DNA from: Fidelibacterota bacterium
GTDB lineage: Bacteria > Fidelibacterota > Fidelibacteria > Fidelibacterales > Fidelibacteraceae
Assembly (NCBI GenBank): GCA_023134755.1
Contig: JAGLUM010000168.1
Coordinates: 1-5,902 of the forward strand
Direction of reading: 5' to 3'
Length of the DNA stretch: 5,902 nt
Positions within the stretch are counted from its first letter, which is position 1; the number at the start of each line of letters is the position of its first letter. This document shows positions 1 through 4,169 of the stretch, in pieces. Made by a program: the position numbers and the translations under genes. Below the pieces are notes generated by a model that saw only the letters and a program-made list of their open reading frames with translations, had not been told where the DNA came from and did no database searches.

Positions 1-105
1 TCCTTGTCAAGGAGGGGAGAAAGGGAAGGTCAAATTACATGCATGATATTCACACGTTGATAAGAACCATCCCCTGCCCTCTTCTAAATTAGGAGGGGAG
101 AAAAA
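1..105. repeat. G-rich short repeats at the window's left edge
   Basis: The 13-mer AGGAGGGGAGAAA occurs at 10-22 and again at 91-103. The first copy follows a small near-perfect palindrome (TCCTTG and CAAGGA around one base, 1-13). The second follows a CCCTCTT...AGGAGGGG arrangement (77-97), so each copy looks like the right arm of a degenerate inverted repeat. This resembles the dispersed C-rich/G-rich intergenic repeats seen inside the two islands further on (for example CTCC-AAA-GGAG near 1626-1636). I see no open reading frame here. The element probably continues to the left of the window. Confidence 0.5.
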
Positions 106-282
106 AACACAAAAGTTTATCTGGGGTTGCACCCCCTTTTTTGCCACTAGACCGAAAAATATAATATATTAATTAGCCTGTAAATTTGAGATGATTTATA
201 GGTGATTTTTGATAATATTTTATTAAATTACACATAAGAACAAAATAAATAAGTCATATAACCATTATTGAAGGAGACGATC
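106..282 (+). promoter_or_regulatory. AT-rich leader of the serA-like gene
   Basis: This stretch has no credible gene and turns strongly AT-rich from about 155 onward, as expected for the promoter and 5' leader of the gene at 283. TATAAT-like hexamers occur at 160-165 and GATAAT at 211-216. The best -35 candidates, TTGCCA at 141-146 and TTGAGA at 186-191, lie 13 and 19 bases away from them, so neither pairing is convincing for a sigma-70 promoter. I therefore call only a likely promoter-containing region, not a mapped promoter. No riboswitch or attenuator fold was recognised. Confidence 0.35.
271..276 (+). promoter_or_regulatory. Ribosome binding site that fixes the serA-like start
   Basis: AAGGAG lies six bases before the ATG at 283. 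It decides the start: an in-frame TTG at 268 would extend the protein by five residues, but that extension would be encoded by the Shine-Dalgarno sequence itself, so the ATG is much more likely. Confidence 0.85.
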
Positions 283-1176
283 ATGAAAGTATTAATAGCT
301 GACGGACTTAGTGCACGGGGTCAGGAAATTATTAAAAATGCGGGGATTGATATTTTGAACAAGCATTATGAACTGGAAGATCTAATTAAAAATATTCCGG
401 GATTTGACTGCGTTCTGGTGCGATCCGCAACAAAAATCCCCAAAGAAGTGATCGATGCGGGTGTCAATCTGAAAGTTATCGCCCGCGGGGGCGCGGGGAT
501 TGATAATATTGATCATGTGTATGCGAAATCTAAAGGTATTCCTACCTTGAATACTCCGGCTGCAAATTCGGCATCGGTTGCAGAACTTGCCATTGCACAC
601 ATGTTTGCGCTTTCACGTTTTCTCCATCAATCAAATATCAGCATGCGTGAAGAAAAATGGGATAAGAAAAAATATAAAGGCATTGAACTGGCCGGAAAAA
701 CACTCGGTATCCTTGGTTTCGGTAAAATTGGCCAGTTGACAGCTCAAAAAGCATTGGGACTGGGCATGAAAGTAATTGCTTATGATCCTTTTGTAAAGGA
801 AACGAATCTTGATGTTACGCTTGTTGCTTTGGATATAGTGCTTTCCGATTCAGATTTTGTTTCTCTTCATGTCCCCAAACAGGATAAACCCGTTATCGGA
901 GCAACTGAGATCGCTAAAATGAAAGACGGTGTTTACCTCATTAACTGCGCCCGCGGTGGTGTGGTAGATGAGACAGCACTTTTAGACGCATTAAACAGCG
1001 GCAAAGTTGCCGGAGCCGGTATTGATGTCTATATCAAAGAGCCCACAGACAATTTTGCATTGACATCCCACCCTAATGTATCCGTTACCCCTCACGTCGG
1101 TGCATCAACGGTCGAAGCGCAGGAACGGGTCGGTTCAGAAATTGCTGAAAAAATAGTGAAAGCCCTTAAGGAATAG
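283..1176 (+). CDS. serA: D-3-phosphoglycerate dehydrogenase, short form without ACT domain
   Basis: This 297-residue protein belongs to the D-isomer-specific 2-hydroxyacid dehydrogenase family and most likely oxidises 3-phosphoglycerate to 3-phosphohydroxypyruvate with NAD in the cytoplasm, the first step of serine synthesis. Visible landmarks are RGGAGIDNID at residues 68-77, the NAD-binding GFGKIG at 145-150 with the ribose-binding acid D168 in YDP, and the catalytic set R224 (in NCARGG), E253 (in the EP of DVYIKEP) and H271 (in TPHVGAST). It ends soon after the returning substrate-domain helix, so the C-terminal regulatory ACT domain of the long SerA forms is absent and serine feedback through that domain is not expected. 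The next gene on this strand is a DUF1015 protein, a frequent neighbour of serA. Other family members (hydroxypyruvate or glyoxylate reductases) share the catalytic residues; the phosphoglycerate assignment rests on overall resemblance and context. Confidence 0.85.
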   Translation: MKVLIADGLSARGQEIIKNAGIDILNKHYELEDLIKNIPGFDCVLVRSATKIPKEVIDAGVNLKVIARGGAGIDNIDHVYAKSKGIPTLNTPAANSASVAELAIAHMFALSRFLHQSNISMREEKWDKKKYKGIELAGKTLGILGFGKIGQLTAQKALGLGMKVIAYDPFVKETNLDVTLVALDIVLSDSDFVSLHVPKQDKPVIGATEIAKMKDGVYLINCARGGVVDETALLDALNSGKVAGAGIDVYIKEPTDNFALTSHPNVSVTPHVGASTVEAQERVGSEIAEKIVKALKE

Positions 1177-1186
1177 AAAAAAGAAG

Positions 1187-1214
1187 TTATAAGCTATAAG
1201 TTATGAGTTATAAG
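1187..1214 (+). repeat. Tandem 7-bp array, island A left end (4 units)
   Basis: Four uninterrupted heptamers (TTATAAG, CTATAAG, TTATGAG and a second TTATAAG) start ten bases after the serA-like stop codon. All fit a consensus I derive as YYRTRAR. The same unit, reverse-complemented, appears at 1817-1837 before the next gene and in three more arrays around island B. A 7-bp period argues against coding use, because the reading frame shifts with each unit. Confidence 0.8.
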
Positions 1215-1255
1215 ACCTGTCCGGCGTAAAAAGGCTATTGAATCGTCGAGAAAGA

Positions 1256-1269
1256 GGTTTAGGGTTTAG
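1256..1269 (+). repeat. Two tandem copies of GGTTTAG
   Basis: GGTTTAG is repeated twice head to tail and followed by one more G. The period is again 7 bp, but the sequence does not fit the YYRTRAR unit of the neighbouring arrays. Two copies could be chance; it is recorded because of the shared period and the position inside the repeat island. Confidence 0.35.
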
Positions 1270-1319
1270 GAAAATATCATAATCATTTACCCACATGGAA
1301 TTTGACAATATTGTTTGTT

Positions 1320-1347
1320 GTAGGGGCGATTCATGAATCGTCCTTAC
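1320..1347. repeat. 28-bp imperfect palindrome
   Basis: The core CGATTCATGAATCG (1327-1340) is a perfect 14-bp palindrome. Pairing extends outward through GTAGGGG on the left and TCCTTAC on the right, with only G-T wobbles interrupting (1326 with 1341, 1323 with 1344). A related half-element, with GCGTCCCTTAC, lies near 1763-1773. It looks like a dispersed intergenic palindrome; no T-run follows, so it is not a standard intrinsic terminator. Confidence 0.6.
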
Positions 1348-1483
1348 TTGAAATACCTCCCAATATCATCTTGAACTTGAAATACCCCCCGGTGTGTGTG
1401 GGTCATCCTGTCCCCAACCCTCTTCTCCGCCTCACCCTATTCCTAAACTCCTTCTTGGGTCACCCTGAACTTGAAATACCCCC
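1346..1483 (+). repeat. Three direct copies of ACTTGAAATACC and truncated 26-bp elements
   Basis: ACTTGAAATACC followed by a C-rich run occurs at 1346-1360, 1375-1390 and 1469-1483. The third is joined to GTCACCCTGAACTTG (1459-1473), the left half of the 26-bp element that is complete at 1488-1513; the second is preceded by a more diverged version, TCATCTTGAACTTG. These read as truncated or recombined copies of the 26-bp element in which the right hairpin arm was replaced by AAATACCCCC. Confidence 0.55.
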
Positions 1484-1487
1484 TGGT

Positions 1488-1563
1488 GTCATCCTGAACT
1501 TGTTTCAGGATCTCTATTTATACCTATCAGTTAATGCAGACCCTGAAACGAATTCAGGGTGAC
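1488..1563. repeat. Inverted pair of a 26-bp hairpin element, island A
   Basis: The left copy (1488-1513) and the right copy (1538-1563, opposite strand) match at 22 of 26 positions and face each other across 24 bases. Each copy is itself a hairpin with an 8-bp stem and a 5-base loop: ATCCTGAA with TTCAGGAT in the left copy, ACCCTGAA with TTCAGGGT in the right. The T-A pair of one stem is C-G in the other, so two of the four differences keep the stem paired and the other two fall in the loop. The same element forms a perfect inverted pair in island B. Confidence 0.8.
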
Positions 1564-1700
1564 GCGTTGGTGGGGTTTTCTGACCGACTGGCATTTCATT
1601 TTCCTTCGTTTCGACCTCCCCAACCCCTCCAAAGGAGATGCGGCAAGTTTTTTTCTACTTCTCTCTTCGTCCTGATAATCCTGCCTGCCCGGCGTAGTCA

Positions 1701-1718
1701 CACAGGTCTCCCCCTGTG
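1701..1718. repeat. Small CACAGG/CCTGTG hairpin
   Basis: CACAGG at 1701-1706 pairs perfectly with CCTGTG at 1713-1718 around a six-base C-rich loop, just after the GCCTGCCCGGCGTAGT motif. It is followed by GGGAATTTTAATAAT, which is not a clean T-run, so I do not call a terminator. It may simply be part of the dispersed repeat. Confidence 0.35.
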
Positions 1719-1759
1719 GGAATTTTAATAATATAATAAATAGATCCAAGGTGCATGGC

Positions 1760-1778
1760 AATGCGTCCCTTACGCATT
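1760..1778. repeat. Perfect 7-bp hairpin with 5-base loop
   Basis: AATGCGT (1760-1766) and ACGCATT (1772-1778) form a perfect stem around CCCTT. On the + strand an A-run, not a T-run, follows. On the - strand no T-run follows the stem, so termination on either strand is unlikely. The GCGTCCCTTAC side resembles the right arm of the palindrome at 1320-1347, suggesting one repeat family. Confidence 0.5.
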
Positions 1779-1816
1779 CATAAAAAAACAATTTATAAAT
1801 TTCTGCTCTCCCTGAA

Positions 1817-1837
1817 CTTATCACTCATAACTCATAA
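1817..1837 (-). repeat. Tandem 7-bp array, island A right end (3 units)
   Basis: Read on the - strand this is TTATGAG twice and then TGATAAG, the same YYRTRAR-type unit as at 1187-1214 but inverted; the last unit has one mismatch to the consensus. The two arrays therefore face each other across about 600 bases. It lies about 75 bases before the DUF1015 start, upstream of its ribosome binding site. Confidence 0.75.
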
Positions 1838-1902
1838 CTTCTTTCCCCCCTTTTTTATTGTTTTAGCGCTGAAATACCGCTAATTTTTATATTATAATTA
1901 AT

Positions 1903-1907
1903 GGAGG
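1903..1907 (+). promoter_or_regulatory. Ribosome binding site of the DUF1015 gene
   Basis: GGAGG lies six bases before the ATG at 1914. It supports this start and contrasts with the cytochrome gene at 4170, which has no visible Shine-Dalgarno sequence. Confidence 0.8.
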
Positions 1908-1913
1908 TTTTAT

Positions 1914-3167
1914 ATGGTCAGGATTAAGTCATTTCAGGGTATTCGGCCCCGTAAAGATCTAGCGTCTAAAATTGCATCTCCCCCCTACGATGTAATTGAT
2001 TCCGCAGAAGCCCGGTTGCTGGTTGAAGATAATCCTTATAGTTTTTTACGCATTGTAAAATCGGAAGTGGATTTACCGGAAAACATTGATCTGTATGATA
2101 ATGCAGTGTATCAAAAAGCAGCTGATAACCTGAAAGCATTTCGTGAAAATTGGCTTATCCAAGATTCAGAACCTTCCATGTATATCTACCGCCAGATAAT
2201 GGACGGCCGTTCTCAAACCGGTCTGATCGCGGTACAGCATATCGATGATTACCTTGAGGGAAAAGTAAAAATCCACGAACTTACCCGTGAGGATAAGGAA
2301 AAAGACCGTATTAAACATATCGATGTTGTAAATGCGCATACCGGACCGGTGTTTTATACCTATCCGGCGGATCGTTTAATTGATGCCCTGATCGCACAGG
2401 CCATTATCTCGGAACCCGATTACGATTATGTCAGCAGCGATAATGTACAGCATACTTTATGGCCCATTAAAAATCCCAAAATCATTTCTTCTCTGATCGA
2501 CGCATTTTCACGTGTAGAAAATGTATATGTCGCAGACGGACACCACCGCTCAAAAGCCTCTGCCATGGTCGGAAAAATGCGCCGTGAAGCAAATCCCAAT
2601 CATACGGGAAACGAAGAATACAATTGGTATCTCGCTGTTTTCTTCCCGGCAAATCAGCTGAAAATCATTGATTACAATCGTGTCATTAAAGATCTGAACG
2701 GTTTATCCGCGGATGCGTTTATTTCCCGGATTGAAAATACATACACGGTGAAAAAAATGTGCTGTCAATCTTCCGCAAAACCAACAAAACAGCATGAAAT
2801 GGGGCTGTACTTAAATCATAATTGGTATCGACTCTCTCTCAAGGAAAATATGGATGTTATATCCGATCCGGTAGAAAGCATGGATTCCAACTTATTAACT
2901 AAACACATTTTAACCCCTATATTAGGGATTGAAGACCTTCGCAAAGATAAGCGTATCGATTTCGTGGGTGGAAAACGCGGACTCGAGGAACTGCAGCGCC
3001 GTGTAGATTCCGGTGAAATGGCTGCCGCTTTTGCGTTATATCCGATCACGATACAGCAATTAATCGACGTAGCAGATTCCAATGCCTTGATGCCGCCGAA
3101 AACGACTTGGTTCGAACCCAAGCTGCAAAGCGGACTTTTTATTCATTCCCTGGAAGATAAAGCATGA
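1914..3167 (+). CDS. DUF1015 family protein (ADGHHR motif, possible serine-linked role)
   Basis: The 417-residue product carries the landmarks of the DUF1015 family in order: SPPYDVI at residues 22-28, NPYSFLRI at 40-47, HELTREDKEKDR at 121-132, ADGHHR at 207-212, and a C-terminal MPPKTTWFEPKLQSGLFIH at 393-411. It looks full length and cytoplasmic, with no signal peptide or membrane segment. The biochemical function of the family is not known to me with certainty. Members have been labelled as ParB/SpoOJ-like, and the (A/V)DGHHR type of motif is also found in ParB/sulfiredoxin-fold proteins that include a free-serine kinase in archaea. Its position downstream of a serA-like gene, a common arrangement, makes a role in serine or phosphoserine metabolism an attractive inference, not a demonstrated fact. 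It overlaps the next gene by four bases. A DNA-partitioning role is unlikely, because no ParA partner or helix-turn-helix is visible. Confidence 0.88.
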   Translation: MVRIKSFQGIRPRKDLASKIASPPYDVIDSAEARLLVEDNPYSFLRIVKSEVDLPENIDLYDNAVYQKAADNLKAFRENWLIQDSEPSMYIYRQIMDGRSQTGLIAVQHIDDYLEGKVKIHELTREDKEKDRIKHIDVVNAHTGPVFYTYPADRLIDALIAQAIISEPDYDYVSSDNVQHTLWPIKNPKIISSLIDAFSRVENVYVADGHHRSKASAMVGKMRREANPNHTGNEEYNWYLAVFFPANQLKIIDYNRVIKDLNGLSADAFISRIENTYTVKKMCCQSSAKPTKQHEMGLYLNHNWYRLSLKENMDVISDPVESMDSNLLTKHILTPILGIEDLRKDKRIDFVGGKRGLEELQRRVDSGEMAAAFALYPITIQQLIDVADSNALMPPKTTWFEPKLQSGLFIHSLEDKA

Positions 3168-3562
3168 GACATCCTAAGCTGATCCAATGGGAAAAAACTT
3201 TAAAATCTGTACTTGATGAAATTGATGACATCCTGGAAAGCAGATACGGAAGCGATTATTCCCTGCATCCGGCGCGGCGCCAACGAGGAAGCACCGCCAA
3301 TAAATCACATGACGGTTTGTTTGATATTCGCGGAGAATTTACCCTTGGTTTGGGTTCTGAAAAAGGCAAAGGTTATATTGTTGACATCGATCTGAAAACC
3401 CTTCAATCTGTCCCGAAATCTGTCATTACCCGCATAGAAGATGATACTATCCACGAGCTGAATAAGCGCCTGCCCAAAGCCTTTCCGAATCGTGATCTGC
3501 GTGTCGAACACGACGGAAATATGATTAAGATCATTGGGGATTTGTCATTAGGGAAGTTGTAA
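3164..3562 (+). CDS. Conserved-looking small hypothetical protein coupled to DUF1015
   Basis: I do not recognise a named family for this 132-residue protein. Its ATG overlaps the DUF1015 stop codon as ATGA, and GGAAG at 3152-3156 is a weak ribosome binding site, so translational coupling is likely. It is soluble, with no signal peptide. Residues 1-27 look helical and charged. A striking basic-glycine patch follows, HPARRQRGSTANKSHDGLFDI at 35-55, with H35, R38, R41, G42, N46, D50, G51 and F53 as candidate conserved positions. After it come FTLGLGSEKGKGYIVDIDLKT (59-79) and a C-terminal segment ending in alternating hydrophobic residues (IKIIGDLSL). The mix of a glycine-rich loop with beta-type segments suggests a compact alpha/beta fold. 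Operon placement implies a shared process with DUF1015, and perhaps with the serA-like enzyme. Function unknown. Confidence 0.8.
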   Translation: MRHPKLIQWEKTLKSVLDEIDDILESRYGSDYSLHPARRQRGSTANKSHDGLFDIRGEFTLGLGSEKGKGYIVDIDLKTLQSVPKSVITRIEDDTIHELNKRLPKAFPNRDLRVEHDGNMIKIIGDLSLGKL

Positions 3563-3563
3563 G

Positions 3564-3598
3564 AAGTGAACCGTGAGTCGTGAACCGTGAACGGTAAA
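3564..3598 (+). repeat. Tandem 7-bp array, island B left end (5 units)
   Basis: Five heptamers start one base after the stop codon of the 132-residue gene. CCGTGAG, TCGTGAA and CCGTGAA fit YYRTRAR exactly; the outer units AAGTGAA and CGGTAAA differ at two and one positions. Solo units of the same type recur inside the island (TCGTGAA at 3683-3689 and 3805-3811). The 11-mer AACCGTGAGTC at 3569-3579 is found inverted at 4106-4116. Confidence 0.8.
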
Positions 3599-3622
3599 GA
3601 TCTGTCGGCTTGATCCGCCGTA

Positions 3623-3640
3623 GCCCCGATTCTTCGGGGC
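3623..3640. repeat. GC-rich hairpin GCCCCGA-TTCT-TCGGGGC
   Basis: This is a perfect 7-bp stem with a 4-base loop, 60 bases after the stop codon of the upstream operon. It is strong enough to stall or protect a 3' end, but GGAGGC follows it instead of a T-run, so it lacks the signature of an intrinsic terminator. A related weaker hairpin, CCCGA with TCGGG, sits at 3827-3841, which favours a dispersed repeat. Confidence 0.55.
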
Positions 3641-3684
3641 GGAGGCAGAAAGACGACTGGTCGAGGAAATATAACTAATAAATC

Positions 3685-3814
3685 GTGAATCGCCTGCCGG
3701 GCGTAGTGCGCCGAAGCTCTGATGAAATCGGAGCGCAGGTGTACGAAGCCTAGTGAACCGCCTGCCTCTAGAAGTTGAACGCAGTGAAAGCGAAGACGGA
3801 TAAGTCGTGAACCG
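3685..3814 (+). repeat. Direct repeats of GTGAAYCGCCTGCC
   Basis: GTGAATCGCCTGCC at 3685-3698 and GTGAACCGCCTGCC at 3753-3766 differ at one base and lie 68 bases apart; a shorter copy, GTGAACCG, is at 3807-3814. Each begins with the end of a heptamer unit (CGTGAA-type). The first runs into GCCTGCCGGGCGTAGT (3692-3707), which matches island A 1683-1698 at 15 of 16 bases. Confidence 0.6.
3716..3734. repeat. GCTCTGAT/ATCGGAGC hairpin
   Basis: An 8-bp stem with one G-T wobble closes a 3-base GAA loop. It lies within the GC-rich mosaic of island B, between the two GTGAAYCGCCTGCC copies. No T-run follows. It is most simply a structural part of the dispersed repeat. Confidence 0.5.
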
Positions 3815-3889
3815 TTGTTGCCCAGCCCCGAATTAATCGGGAAAGACGGAAATCGCAAATCAAAAGCTGTTATCCCGAAAATCAACCCC

Positions 3890-4036
3890 GTCATCCTGAA
3901 CTTGTTTCAGGATCTCCATTTTTGAATGAAACAGTAAATTTAATGTGATATCTCAAATTAAGCCTTTTATCTAATCATCTTAGATATTCTAAGACAAATC
4001 AAATGTAATAAGATCCTGAAACAAGTTCAGGATGAC
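3890..4036. repeat. Perfect 26-bp inverted repeat enclosing 95 bp, island B
   Basis: The copy at 3890-3915 and the reverse-strand copy at 4011-4036 are identical over all 26 bases; flanking bases do not match, so the boundaries are sharp. Each arm is also a hairpin on its own (8-bp stem 3893-3900 with 3906-3913, loop CTTGT). The element is the same as in the island A pair at 1488-1563. The AT-rich spacer at 3916-4010 encodes nothing visible. The layout resembles a miniature inverted-repeat unit, but I see no target-site duplication (the flanks are CCCC and CCGG). Confidence 0.85.
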
Positions 4037-4093
4037 CCGGTAGGTTGTTGTGTACCTGTTCGATGTTTGTATATTTATTCTCTTTTCTTTCGT

Positions 4094-4121
4094 TTTACGA
4101 CTTATGACTCACGGTTTACGA
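4094..4121 (-). repeat. Tandem 7-bp array, island B right end, first block (4 units)
   Basis: On the - strand the units are TCGTAAA, CCGTGAG, TCATAAG and again TCGTAAA; all four fit YYRTRAR. TCATAAG is intermediate between the CGTGA-type units of island B and the TTATAAG-type units of island A, which is what links the two array types as one family. The array faces the one at 3564-3598. Confidence 0.78.
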
Positions 4122-4134
4122 AAAAAAGATAGCA

Positions 4135-4162
4135 CTTATCTCTTATCTCTTATAACTTATAA
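4135..4162 (-). repeat. Tandem 7-bp array abutting the cytochrome start (4 units)
   Basis: Read on the - strand there are two TTATAAG units followed by two AGATAAG units. This block ends seven bases before the ATG at 4170 and occupies the place where a ribosome binding site would be expected. A 13-base A-rich gap separates it from the previous block, so the right end of island B has two array types side by side. Confidence 0.78.
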
Positions 4163-4169
4163 CTGAAAC

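Larger units (their letters stand above)
1177..1913. other. Gene-free repeat island A between serA-like and DUF1015 genes
   Basis: These 737 bases hold no credible gene. They are built of short repeats: a + oriented heptamer array at the left end, a palindrome at 1320-1347, three copies of ACTTGAAATACC, an inverted pair of a 26-bp element, a C-rich segment with CTCC-AAA-GGAG (about 1618-1636), a GCCTGCCCGGCGTAGT motif at 1683-1698 that returns in island B, a hairpin at 1760-1778 and a - oriented heptamer array near the right end. Open frames in this region translate only repeat sequence (for example ILNLFQDL from the 26-bp element). The last 70 bases form an AT-rich leader for the next gene and include a weak inverted repeat, TTAGCG and CGCTAA, at 1863-1883. 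Confidence 0.75.
3563..4169. other. Gene-free repeat island B between the hypothetical and cytochrome genes
   Basis: These 607 bases contain no credible gene. From left to right they hold a + oriented heptamer array, a GC-rich mosaic of small hairpins and direct repeats (about 3600-3880), a perfect 26-bp inverted pair enclosing an AT-rich spacer, a T-rich stretch (about 4060-4093) and two - oriented heptamer arrays, the last ending seven bases before the cytochrome start. The longest frame, on the - strand at 3403-3894, overlaps the 132-residue gene and translates the repeats (for example VHDSRFTSY), so it is not considered a gene. The general plan mirrors island A. Confidence 0.75.

Noticed and set aside
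1302..1562. 86-residue + strand open frame in island A
   Set aside because: It reads straight through the palindrome, the ACTTGAAATACC repeats and the 26-bp element (ILNLFQDL); it has no ribosome binding site and unnatural composition.
1531..1824. 97-residue - strand frame and overlapping 64-residue + strand frame (1534-1728) in island A
   Set aside because: Both overlap the 26-bp element and other repeats, have no Shine-Dalgarno site and no recognisable protein features.
1863..1888. Terminator or operator formed by TTAGCG and CGCTAA followed by TTTTT
   Set aside because: The stem is only six pairs with a nine-base loop and sits just before a start codon; too weak to call as either.
1893..1898. 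TATAAT as the -10 of the DUF1015 gene
   Set aside because: Transcription would start about at the GGAGG ribosome binding site, and no -35 lies at proper spacing.
3623..3640. Intrinsic terminator of the DUF1015 operon
   Set aside because: The stem is strong but is followed by G and A residues, not by a T-run.
3403..3894. 163-residue - strand open frame
   Set aside because: It overlaps the well-supported 132-residue gene antisense and otherwise translates heptamer and hairpin repeats (HDSRFTSY).
3890..4036. Conventional insertion sequence or classical MITE
   Set aside because: No transposase frame lies between the arms and no target-site duplication flanks them; the arms are palindromic themselves.
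3564..4162. CRISPR array
   Set aside because: The repeats are 7-bp tandem units without spacers, and the 26-bp copies are only two and inverted; no cas gene is present.
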